Positions 11,147 through 19,634 of a stretch of 64,000 nucleotides of DNA are shown here, piece by piece (the stretch's first letter is position 1; each line of letters begins with the position of its first letter). The translations under genes were made by a program, and so were the position numbers. The notes below the pieces were generated by a model. The model had not been told where the DNA came from, searched no databases, and worked only from the letters and a program-made list of their open reading frames with translations. This DNA comes from Charina bottae (lineage: Eukaryota; Chordata; Lepidosauria; Squamata; Charinaidae), in NCBI GenBank assembly GCA_023362775.1, contig JALMGJ010000029.1, forward strand, positions 7,979,268 to 8,043,267, in the 5' to 3' direction.

Positions 11147-12817
11147 TCAATCGGCAGGGGTGATGTTGTCTAGAATGCCTTCTGTATCGAAGAAGACACA
11201 TTGATTTACAAGTTGTCTGCCTTCGTCATTGTCTTGTTGATGGGGAAGCGCCAACAGAGATTGGGGAGCAAGACAATTATGATGAAATACTTTAACAGGT
11301 TGAAGAGTCAAAGTAGAATCAGCATCCAAACAAACAAAGTCCTCACTAACAGGTAAGGATGTTCCAGCCTTTAGTTCTTTCCATAACCCATTTTGAACTT
11401 CTCCTTCAAATGCTGTAGATCTAGCGTATGCGGGACTCATTTGAGACAACATTTGGTTGGAAATAGAATCCTTAGGACTCAGTTCTATTCCACCACCAGC
11501 ATCCGATTTTAACACACAAGATACTTTAACTTTCTGCAAATTATCTGGGACTGGATTGAGCAATGCCATTTCCTCACAATCAGCCTGTGTTTCTAGACAT
11601 TTCTTTTCTGTTGAAGTAGTAGTATTTTGTTGAACAGATATATTTTCACAGGCCTGAGTACTTAGTAATGCCATATTTATTAATGGCTTTGCCATAGATT
11701 GTGTTGTTTTCAATGTCTCTCTTAATTCATCCAGTCTTTGTATAACATCTGATTGCTCTGATTGTGGTAACTCCCCAAATAAGTCAATCAGCGTTTCTTC
11801 TGGCATTTCCTCACTCAGGGTCATTGCTGTTGTAGCAACTTCATGATTATCTGTATGTTTGCTACTGCCATCAGAACTTAAAGCAATATTACCCCCTTTC
11901 AAAGACTGATCAAGGAGAGGACTCACTTTCTCTGAGCTAAAAACACGTATTGGAAATATTGAAAAAGTACTCAGGAAAGGCTTCATTTTAAAAAGCATGC
12001 TGGGAACTATAGGCTGCTTAAATATTAACAAAACTCGGATATAGTCTCTTCTGGATGGCAGCCATTCAGCATGCACTAAGTCTATCAGAGAGCGTTCGCA
12101 TCGTAGCAGCAGACTCAACGAGAGCATAACAGCTCTCCTATCACCCCATCTCCCTCTATTCATTTTATTATCATAAATCTGCAAGGTAATCTGTTTGGTT
12201 TGTAAGTAATAACTACATGGATCTCCTCTCTGCCTTTTTCCTGGTTGAGAGCTATTTTCTTTAGAGCTATTCTTTCCTCTCCTTTCGGTTTTGGGAGTAG
12301 AGCCAGCTTTATTTTCTGTATTAACCCCTTGATGACTGTTGGTGGGAGTAGTAGTAGATATCTTCCTGTTTCGTTCTGTTTTATTTGGATAGTTCTTAAT
12401 GAATTTTACAACGGACTCCTTCAGGGAGTCAACCTGATCCTTAATTGATGTTAGAAGTTCGAAGATTGAAACCACTGTCTGTGCGGTAAGCAAGCACTGT
12501 CTAGATATAAAGTCTCTTGCATTCTCCCTTTTTAAGTCCATAACAACTCCCTCCTGCATAAGCATAGCAGCTGCCGAGCAAGCTGCTGTAGTCTGGGAGG
12601 GGGAGACATTTTCTGTAAGGCAGGAGGAAAGTTCTAAGAGCTGTTGACTATCCCATTCCACTGAGCTCTGTAAGTTAGCTCTACCTGATAAGGAGTCCAA
12701 GGTTAAGTTACTTACTACAGCAGTCTCTTTACTTGTTGTATAATTATCCATTTTCTGCTGCTTCAGTGGCTTCTGTGCTGCGGAGTGCGCACGCTGCCTC
12801 TTTTTCCTTTTCCCCAT
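11147..12817 (-). CDS. LINE-A ORF1 (gag-like) protein, 556 aa, open
   Basis: The frame is intact from ATG 12817 to the stop at 11147. The N terminus is strongly basic (MGKRKKRQRAHSAAQKPLK), followed by Ser/Thr-rich sequence, a candidate helical or coiled stretch around ISIFELLTSIKDQVDSLKES (here VVSIFELL to VVKFIKNY), a Lys/Arg-rich linker (residues about 150-205), and a globular-looking block (RRAVMLSLSLLLRCERSLID to SIFPIRVFSSEK). I recognise no CCHC knuckle or known domain. By position it should be the RNA-binding ORF1 product of the LINE; that role is inferred. Confidence 0.75.
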   Translation of the reverse strand: MGKRKKRQRAHSAAQKPLKQQKMDNYTTSKETAVVSNLTLDSLSGRANLQSSVEWDSQQLLELSSCLTENVSPSQTTAACSAAAMLMQEGVVMDLKRENARDFISRQCLLTAQTVVSIFELLTSIKDQVDSLKESVVKFIKNYPNKTERNRKISTTTPTNSHQGVNTENKAGSTPKTERRGKNSSKENSSQPGKRQRGDPCSYYLQTKQITLQIYDNKMNRGRWGDRRAVMLSLSLLLRCERSLIDLVHAEWLPSRRDYIRVLLIFKQPIVPSMLFKMKPFLSTFSIFPIRVFSSEKVSPLLDQSLKGGNIALSSDGSSKHTDNHEVATTAMTLSEEMPEETLIDLFGELPQSEQSDVIQRLDELRETLKTTQSMAKPLINMALLSTQACENISVQQNTTTSTEKKCLETQADCEEMALLNPVPDNLQKVKVSCVLKSDAGGGIELSPKDSISNQMLSQMSPAYARSTAFEGEVQNGLWKELKAGTSLPVSEDFVCLDADSTLTLQPVKVFHHNCLAPQSLLALPHQQDNDEGRQLVNQCVFFDTEGILDNITPAD

Positions 12818-13029
12818 TCCTGAGAGCTAATTTAAAATGTTGATAAATTAAAGCTAAAAAGTTGCCTGTCTGTCATAAAATGATGATAAAAGTGGTTAAA
12901 AATAGTTAAAAATAGTTAAATATATAAAAATTTTAAAATAAAGTATAAAAATAAACTACTAAAAAGTAAACTTTAGAGGAGCTCTTTCCAGCAAATGCTG
13001 CCTCATCGCCATCTTGGCCCCACCCCTCG
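12818..13029 (-). promoter_or_regulatory. LINE-A 5' UTR with YY1-like motif
   Basis: Immediately at the presumed 5' end, the minus strand reads GGGGCCAAGATGGCGATGAG. AAGATGGC is the YY1 core, and in mammalian L1 a YY1 site at the 5' end directs accurate initiation. The rest of the UTR is A/T-rich with TTAAAAATAG repeats. Confidence 0.45.
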
Positions 13030-13200
13030 AGAAGAACCCAAAATTCGCCAGCATCTGTGGCCAGCATCTTCAGAGGGCAGGCTGGCCACAGATGCTGGCG
13101 AAACATTAGGAACCACAACTTCCAGAACACGGCCACACAGCCCGGAAGACCCACAACAGCCATTGAACTCCGGCCGTGAAAGCCTTCGACAATACATAAA
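13030..13200 (+). mobile_element. Hammerhead-like (Penelope-type?) repeat fragment, family 2
   Basis: Two arms (CGCCAGCATCTGTGGCCAGC at 13040 and its exact complement at 13075) flank a 15-nt spacer. On the minus strand the order CTGAAGA, then GCTGGC-type stem arms, then GAA recalls the hammerhead core. On the plus strand the right arm is followed by GAAACATTAGGAACC, then ACGGCCACACAGCCCGGAAG and GTGAAAGCCTTCGACAATAC, a tail I recognise as a widespread tetrapod repeat. It is degenerate; the class assignment is an inference. Confidence 0.45.
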
Positions 13201-13205
13201 TTGTT

Positions 13206-13640
13206 AGGATCCCTCCAACCAATCACCAAGAATTGGTGATAATAATGCCTTCCTCTTCCAAGGATCTTTTTATAGTGAAATGCTATCCATCTAAAGTAAT
13301 CTCGCAGACATGAGATATTCTCCAGTATGAGTTCCAGATGTTGGCTTAAGTATATTGTGTGGTTTCTCTTAGCATAAGCTTTCAAGTTGTAGCAAGCCAA
13401 TACAAAATCCACTTTGTAAAAAAGAACCTAGACTTACAGCCTGCTTGACTTACAGCCCAAGAAGTGTTTATTAGATACCTGGTGTCAATAAAATTCATGC
13501 ATTCAAGAACAATCTGATTATCTACTTAAATGCCTTTGAACTAAACATTCAGTTCAACAGCATGCCAAGTTTACAGCAACTGTGAGAGAGGGAGGGTCAG
13601 TTCTATTTCCAATTTGACTGCCAACCAGATCCAGTTTGGC
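13206..13640. other. TM7SF3 intron 2: nothing recognised
   Basis: The stretch includes a 480-bp minus-strand open frame partly inside the preceding repeat. It has no recognisable domain and is treated as chance. Confidence 0.4.
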
Positions 13641-13950
13641 CTAAGCCACAGGCATGTCACCTACTTGGTGATCCACCCAAATGGTTGAGGAATTAAGAGG
13701 TACTTCAACCACTTTTGTTGGCATTCCAGTTACTTTTGCAATATCTAGCAGCCTGACGTTAGCGCCTAACCTCCCTTCATCGAGGGTCCATCCATCTTTC
13801 CCACAGCCTACGTACCCCCATTCCGCAGCTGCTGTAAACCCTCTCCTAGTCAGGTAATGAAACGTCAGCAAGCCAACAACCAACCTCAGAAAGCACCAAG
13901 GACTCCACAGTTCAACCCTGAGCTACAGACATTCTCTTCTATTGGATTCA
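13625..13950 (+). mobile_element. Hammerhead-like (Penelope-type?) repeat fragment, family 3
   Basis: The right part contains CCTAGTCAGGTAATGAAACG, then TCAGCAAGCCAACAACCAAC and GCACCAAGGACTCCACAG, a tail common in amniote genomes. GGTAATGAAACGTC has the 3' half of stem II, the GAAA core and a GUC cleavage triplet of a hammerhead. The expected CUGAUGA 5' core is not intact here, so this copy is probably inactive. Confidence 0.4.
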
Positions 13951-14139
13951 CTCTTCTCATTCTTTTAGCTTCAGGGAGAAATCAATACACAACCCAGCAC
14001 AAGTACTAGGGCTCACTTGCATGGAATCTCTCCAAACTTCCTATCCAACCTTTGACAGCCATTCTAATGGGACATTCCAAATACAAATAGACCAGATATT
14101 AGTGTGATGTGCAGAGCAGAGGAAAAGTATGCTCCCATG

Positions 14140-14479
14140 TCTATGAAGGTTCTCAGTCATCCAGGTGGAATTGTCTGTAGCTTGAATCATGTCAACCGGA
14201 TTTCTATTTTCTCAGTGGAAACGTTTCGCTCCTTATCCAAGGAGCTTCTTCAGTCTGAGCAAAGTTAGTAAGGGAATCCTTAAATATGTTTCTGGGTGGC
14301 TGTGGGACCTTGCACCTGGGGCTAGGTCATGGTTATTTTGAGATGTTATTTCTAAGTCCCTTTATCATCTAAAGGAGGATCGTTAAGATCACCATGCTGC
14401 TGTTGAGCTTGCGAAATGGTCTTAATCTTCCTAGGCACAGAAGACAAAGCAGGAAGGAAAATAGGGGAAAGATTGTGCC
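14140..14479 (-). mobile_element. Hammerhead-bearing insertion A (Penelope-like/retrozyme-like)
   Basis: The 340-bp insertion is flanked by a perfect 12-bp TSD TATGCTCCCATG (14128-14139 and 14480-14491). It carries the hammerhead-like module at 14211-14260 and, on the minus strand, ends GGATGACTGAGAACCTTCAT. No RT frame is present. Penelope-like elements are known to carry hammerhead motifs in their terminal repeats, which is the basis for the proposed class. Confidence 0.7.
14211..14260 (-). ncRNA. Hammerhead ribozyme-like motif, copy A
   Basis: Minus-strand order: CTCAG-A, core CTGAAGA, one extra A, stem II GCTCCTT-GGAT-AAGGAGC (7 bp, tetraloop), core GAAA, CGTTTC, then CTGAG. CTCAG can pair with CTGAG to form stem I with an internal bulge. 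The GAAAC-GTTTC palindrome would allow only a minimal stem III, or a dimer. The extra A between A9 and stem II departs from the canonical core. Self-cleavage is not demonstrated. Confidence 0.55.
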
Positions 14480-14628
14480 TATGCTCCCATGCAAAGAATG
14501 AACTACTGATATAAAGAATTTGCATCATTGGAAACCAACTACAAAGGGGAAAAAATCACAGTGCTTTTTGTTGAGTATATAAACGTTTCTGGGTCTACAT
14601 AACTGTTAGAAAATGGGATTTCCATTAC

Positions 14629-14786
14629 CTTATCAAAGGAAACGGTCACATTTCTGTGGTGGGCATGGATTTGAAAGATGATGATAGTCACATTGCTGGC
14701 AACATTCCTCAACACAGCTTCCACTGGGACAGTTTCATTCAACAACAAATTCTTGAACTTCCCTAAGGAAATCTCAAGGAGAAGGC
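14629..14786 (-). CDS. TM7SF3: TM7SF3 coding exon 2
   Basis: After one carried base, the exon reads GLLLEISLGKFKNLLLNE and then SNVTIIIFQIHAHHRNVTVSFDK. It aligns with the human GLIEFSVGKF, SNVTFLIFQIH and NTTVSF segments. It has NVT sequons, expected for a lumenal or extracellular domain. The donor at 14628 is GTAATG. The acceptor is a tandem CAGCAG: using the outer AG (exon start 14789) would add one Ala without changing frame. It ends in phase 0. Confidence 0.9.
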
Positions 14787-14789
14787 CTG

Positions 14790-15212
14790 CTGTAAAAGGG
14801 AAAAAATGCAATTGAGTACCGACGACTACTTTTTAACATTTATATGTTAGAATCTATCCCACCTTCATCCCAAGCATTCTAGACTCCCCATAGCCACAAC
14901 CTTTTGAGTTGAAACTGGCCACTCCAATCCAAGTCTAACACTTAAGTGAAGAAAACATCCCATATGTTAATCAAGGACCAGAATGGTTGTTATATTGTCA
15001 AGCATTCCTTGAAGTCAGTAACACCTTTGAGCAAGAGGCTGAGTACCTTTATAATGGTATCAAGGGGATGACCCTTACCAGGAACATGACTACTTATTCC
15101 TCCACCTTGAGGCATCACAAGACACCATCCACTCTCCTACTCTAGCTGACCAGGTTTTGGGGTGCTGGAAAAATCTCAGTTTTGGGAGGATAAAAGAATT
15201 ACACTGTTGGAT
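14790..15212. other. TM7SF3 intron 1, left end: nothing recognised
   Basis: No element or exon is seen. Confidence 0.4.
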
Positions 15213-15220
15213 CTCTAGCT

Positions 15221-15355
15221 CAGGGTTCCTCAAGCTCAGCCATTTTAAGATGTGTGGACTTCAACTCCCAGAATACTCCAGCCAGCATTGCTGGCTGGAG
15301 TATTCTGGGAGTTGAAGTCCACACATCTTAAAATGGCTGAGCTTGAGGAACCCTG
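15221..15355. mobile_element. Fold-back hAT MITE (135 bp palindrome), copy 1
   Basis: Two arms of 67 bp are complementary around a single central base, from CAGGGTTCCTCAAGC to GAGGAACCCTG. They are flanked by a perfect 8-bp TSD CTCTAGCT (15213-15220 and 15356-15363). The TIR and TSD are of hAT type. It would form a long perfect hairpin. Confidence 0.93.
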
Positions 15356-15363
15356 CTCTAGCT

Positions 15364-16068
15364 GACAGCATCATGCAACTATTGCATAATCTCATTTTCC
15401 AGGATTTATTTTAAACCCAAACTGAGCTGCAAAACGTCCACAGCCACCCTCACTTTATCCATATCATTGTGCTGAAACCGCAGGCCACTATATAAGAAAA
15501 TACAATTTATGAGGAAGCATACTTGGTGAGAAACCCCAGCTAAGATTACAGCGACAGGAGACACAACAGTATTTGTTGAGGAACGGTGGGCTTTCCCACA
15601 GTCCTGTAAAGCTTTGCGCCATCAAGGGGCCATGCTCAACAAGTAAAAGTCAACTCCAAGCTTCACTTTTTCTGCCAAGCAATTAAAGTCCTTGCTTGCT
15701 ACATGAATACCTTCCAGCCTTGTATATCTATCTTCCAGGCTAATGTGGCTGTGCTTAGCAGTGGGCCAGACATCTGGAATTTGGAGGAGCAGTTTCAACC
15801 TTATCAGAAATGGTCCAACGCTCTTCCAACTGTTCTGGAACTTCAAATCAACCCCATTTTGATCTTGGGATACTTCCCCAATGGTTGGAACAGCATCAGA
15901 ACACTCCTGGGAAAGTTGGAACTACCATTTTGAACTCAAAACAACTGATTTGAGCTGGAAACATGTCGAGCTTGAAATATTTCCAACTGAAAACCTGTGG
16001 CCTGCTGCTTAGAAAAGCTTAAGAAAAGTAATGAAGCCAAGAAATTTAACCGGTATGTTTGGATTACC
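15364..16068. other. TM7SF3 intron 1: nothing recognised
   Basis: No exon or element is identified. Confidence 0.4.
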
Positions 16069-16080
16069 CAAATCCCAAGT

Positions 16081-16204
16081 CTGTAGCTTGAATCATGTCA
16101 ACTGGATTTCTATTTTCTCAGTGGAAACGTTTCGCTCCTTATCCAAGGAGCTTCTTCAGTCTGAGCAAAGTTGGTAAGGGAATCCTAAATATGTTTCTAG
16201 GTAG
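16081..16204 (-). mobile_element. Hammerhead-bearing insertion B
   Basis: The 124-bp insertion is flanked by a perfect 12-bp TSD CAAATCCCAAGT (16069-16080 and 16205-16216). It consists of little more than the hammerhead-like module (16117-16166) and its flanks. It is the shortest of the three insertions. Confidence 0.72.
16117..16166 (-). ncRNA. Hammerhead ribozyme-like motif, copy B
   Basis: The module has the same core and stems as copy A (CTGAAGA, GCTCCTT/AAGGAGC with GGAT loop, GAAA, CTCAG/CTGAG pairing). No substitutions are seen in the 50-nt module compared with copy A. The conservation may reflect recent spread and does not prove activity. Confidence 0.55.
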
Positions 16205-16827
16205 CAAATCCCAAGTCATCTTCTCCCCAGGCAACTGACTCAGCCTAGCAACACACATCCACTGATTACTTGGTGAGGAAGAAAGCGATCATCTGTTAGT
16301 CCAAATCAGAATAAAAACTCTGCCATGGTCCAAGTAGAATCAACACTATTGTGGACAGAGCCAGAGCAGGGTTTTCTCTACCCCTTTCTACACAACTCCC
16401 AATTTTATTGGACCTCTCTAGGATTGTATCTTTGACTCAGAAGGGAGAGGGAAGCTGCTTGGATAACATGGTTCACAGGGTGGAAAAGAATTATATCAGG
16501 TCTAAATAGCCACAGAACTGTTTTAGAGTATGGGGAACCCTCAAGGTTAGTTGGCTTGGTTAGAGTATTTGCACAACTCATTAACTCCCCCTCCCATGTC
16601 CTAATTAAGAGATTCTTGTAGATCCCACCCTTCTGGATGATGACCAATTGTAGTACTAGTAGTTTTACCAGAAGGATGGTGAAGAAGAATTGGATAGTGG
16701 TATGTATCTCATTCCCTTAGATCAGAGCTTTCCAAACTTTTCATGTTGGTGACACACTTTTTAGACATGCATTCATTCATTGGCGATCACTCGTAGCCGA
16801 GTAAGATTGTCTTCCAAAGGTAAAATT

Positions 16828-18655
16828 TTAATGGTGGATCCGTAAGTGGCTGTAAAGGCCAATTCTGGATCCGCACAACCTCCCACAATGAGGGCATAGG
16901 TTTCCGGGTGGGAGACGGTCATGATGAGTGTTTGCCTGACGTTCCTTCCTTTTAGCTCTTTTCTCCCTTTCGCCCTGTACTCGTGCTTCTTCAAAGTCCA
17001 TAGCGCCTTTAAGAAAGGCTGACCTCCAATTGAAACGCTCATGAGTTAGGGCTTCCCAGTTCTCAATGCTGATATTACATTTTTTAAAATTAGCTTTGAG
17101 AGTATCTTTGAATCTCTTTTGCTGTCCACCAATATTCCGTTTTCCATTCTTAAGTTGGGAGTAAAGTAGCTGCTTTGGAAGACGATGGTCAGGCATTCGA
17201 ACAACATGACCGGTCCAGCGAAGTTGATGTTGGATGATCATTGTTTCAATGCTGGTGGTTTTCGCTTCTTCTAATACGCTAACATTAGTCCGCCTATCTT
17301 CCCAAGTAATTTGCAGAGTTTTTCGGAGGCAGCGTTGATGGAATCTTTCAAGAAGTTGGAGGTGGCATTTGTAGAGGGTCCATGTTTCACAGGCGTACAG
17401 AAGGGTTGGTAGTACAATGGCTTTGTAAACAAGCATTTTGGTCTCCCTGCGAATGTCCCGATCCTCAAACACTCTACGCTTCATTCGGGAGAAAGCTACA
17501 CTCGCAGAGCTCAGGCAATGCTGAATTTCAGCGTCGATGTCGGCTTTTGTAGATAGATGGCTGCCGAGATAAGAAAAGTGGTCGACATTTTCTAGTGACA
17601 CACCTTTAAGCTGGATTGATGGCGCTGCAGAGGGATTGGTTCGAACTTGCTGGTAAAGCACTTTGGTTTTTTTAATGTTAATCGAGAGGCCGAGCTTTTC
17701 ATATGCTTCTGCAAAGATGTTTAGGATAGTTTGAAGATCTTCCTCGGAGTGTGCACAGACTACGTTATCATCAGCATATTGAAGTTCTATAACAGAAGTT
17801 GCAATTACCTTATTTTTTGCTTTCAGCCTACTAAGATTAAAAAGCTTTCCATCTGTTCGATATATAATTTCTACACCAGTAGGAAGTTTCTCTTCAACAA
17901 GGTGCATAATCATAGCGATGAAGATAGCAAATAAGGTTGGAGCAATAACACATCCCTGTTTAACGCCGGATTCCACTTTAAATGGATCGCTTTGAGAGCC
18001 ATTGTTATTCAGGATTGTTGCCATCATGTCGTCGTGGAGTAACCGCAAGATGTTCACAAATTTATCAGGGCATCCGATTTTCAGAAGGATGGTCCAGAGA
18101 GCAGTACGATTTACAGTATCAAAAGCTTTAGTCAGATCAATAAACGCCATGTACAGAGGGCGGTTTTGCTCCTTGCATTTTTCTTGAAGCTGTCGTGCAG
18201 TGAAGATCATATCCACTGTTCCCCTGGAAGGGCGGAAGCCATTTTGCGTTTCAGGGAGGATGTCTTCTGATACAGATAGGAGACGGTTTGCGATGATCTT
18301 TGCCAGGATTTTGCCTGCTGTGGCTAGAAGGGAGATGCCTCGATAGTTTCCACAGTCTGTTCTATCACCCTTTTTAAAGAGAGTGATAATTATGGCATCC
18401 CTAAAGTCTGCTGGAATCTCCTCCCTCATCCAGATTTTTTCGATGAGCTTATGAAGTTGTTGTGTAAGTTCAGGCCCGCCTTCTTTAAAGACTTCAGCAG
18501 GAATCCCATCAGGTCCACTAGCTTTGTTATTTTTCATTTGTTTAGTGGCTTTACTGACTTCCTCCAAACTAGGGGGTACTGCAAGCTCATTTCTTATTTG
18601 TTTTTGCGGGATTTGCAAGAAGACTTCATCAGCCATAGTAGAGTGACGATTAAGG
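16828..18655 (-). pseudogene. LINE-B reverse transcriptase, 5'-truncated by inversion
   Basis: The frame is open from the inversion junction to the stop at 16828, about 608 codons. It contains KASGPDGIPAEVFK, CGNYRGISLLATAGKILAKI, GFRPSRGTVDMIFTARQLQE, FIDLTKAFDTVNR, GVKQGCVIAPTLFAIFIAMI and the catalytic YADD at 17767-17778. It ends with LCPHCGRLCGSRIGLYSHLR plus IHH, a single C2H2 zinc finger. The endonuclease is missing on this strand, so it is not a complete protein. The clade is probably RTE-like, but this is uncertain. Confidence 0.85.
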
Positions 18656-18886
18656 AACTCCAAGAAACTCGAAGAGCAGGAGAAGGACAGTTGAAGGAAG
18701 AAAAAGGAGGTTATACCTTCTTTTGGAAAGGACTGCCTGAACAAGAACGACGAATACATGGGGTAGGCTTTGCTATCAAAAACGACATTGTGAAGCTCTT
18801 GTCAGAAGTTCCCACTGCGATTAACGAACGACTCTCAACTCTGCGAATAAAACTCGCCAAAAACCAACAGGCAACTATCCTAAGTG
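18655..18886 (+). pseudogene. LINE-B endonuclease fragment, inverted
   Basis: The plus-strand frame reads ELQETRRAGEGQLKEEKGGY, then TFFWKGLPEQERRIHGVGFA and INERLSTLRIKLAKN, the N-terminal region of an APE endonuclease (QET motif). It lies head to head with the RT part and stops at the element edge. The junction is placed at 18655 within about 10 bp. Confidence 0.8.
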
Positions 18887-19060
18887 TTTAGACATGCATC
18901 ATTTCGCGACACACTCTTACAGCAGGGCACAAGGCAGGCACTAGGACCTGCGTGGAATCCTGGCAGGGCTCGGAGGCAGCAGCAGCCGCGACACACCCAA
19001 ACACTGCAGCCGACACACTAACGTGTCCCGACACACAGTTTGGAAAGCTCTGCCTTAGAT

Positions 19061-19624
19061 GCATGGTACACAGAACTTTATTTTCCCAAATAATGATTGA
19101 GTTTGTAATCCAGAATTAAGCAAGGCTCTATTTTAGTCACTACAGGATTACATTTGGGTCATACTTTGGTTTGTTGGTTTGTTTATTTATATCACCGCCC
19201 ATCTCCCGCAACGGGGAACTCTGGTTTGCCCTGTCCTTGGTGAGACACCTGTGTAGAGTAGGATGATCTTTCTCATCTTCAGTTCCCTTGGGGAACAGAT
19301 ACTCCTTAACTCGGAGATGGTCTCATTGCCATCTGATATAAACAAATACTCCTTAACCTTGATGGTCTCATCACCTTGAGCCTCATTGGTTTCATTCCTG
19401 GCAGGAAGTAGGCAATGCATCCCAAGATAAGATAAACCCATCCTCCTTGTCCTTGGTAAAATCCAGTGAGATTGAAAACAGGTGTGAGTAATGGTGGTCA
19501 GAGCCTATATAAGCTGTTCAGAAACCCCCAAGAGATGGACCTTGGATGCAGATCTAACCGGGAGGGTGCTACATATTTGCCAGCTTTGAAGCAGCCCATC
19601 CACTGTCATCTTTTTGGAGTTCCC
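19061..19624. other. TM7SF3 intron 1: CR1/L2-type tail and unknown sequence
   Basis: A CR1/L2-type 3' end in minus orientation is visible at about 19180-19220 (TATCACCGCCCATCTCCCGC). The remainder is unrecognised. Confidence 0.4.
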
Positions 19625-19634
19625 TAACTCATAG

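Larger units (their letters stand above)
7484..13029 (-). mobile_element. Near-full-length two-ORF APE-type LINE (LINE-A, copy 1)
   Basis: The 5.5-kb minus-strand element has a 5' end near CTCGAGGGGTGGGGCCAAGA (about 13029), ORF1 (12817-11147), a 42-bp spacer, ORF2 (11104-7667, one internal TGA) and a 3' UTR ending in AATAAAGTTGTTGCTTGCTT. The family is an APE-endonuclease non-LTR retrotransposon without a visible RNase H domain. Its RT and C-terminal Cys-rich domain suggest the I/Vingi/R1-like part of the tree; the exact clade is uncertain. A second broken copy lies at 44115-49707. The 5' boundary is approximate, and I found no TSD. Confidence 0.85.
16773..18886 (-). mobile_element. RTE-like LINE (LINE-B), 5'-inverted, nested in hAT
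   Basis: A target duplication TTTAGACATGCAT lies at 16760-16772 and 18887-18899. The 3' portion with RT is on the minus strand and ends in an (AATG)n tail at 16773. The 5' portion (from about 18655 to 18886) is inverted and reads as endonuclease on the plus strand. This is the signature of twin priming. Confidence 0.88.
16723..19052 (+). mobile_element. hAT MITE, CAGAGCTTTCC family (copy 2), split by a LINE
   Basis: The outer parts (16723-16772 and 18887-19052) form one hAT copy with TIRs CAGAGCTTTCC and GGAAAGCTCTG and a perfect 8-bp TSD CCTTAGAT (16715-16722 and 19053-19060). A LINE with its own 13-bp TSD sits inside it, so the hAT insertion came first. Confidence 0.92.

Noticed and set aside
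13641..13883. 80-residue minus-strand frame as a TM7SF3 exon
   Set aside because: Exon 3 of TM7SF3 was found at 5951-6101 in phase with exon 2, and this frame has no family similarity; it overlaps a hammerhead-like repeat.
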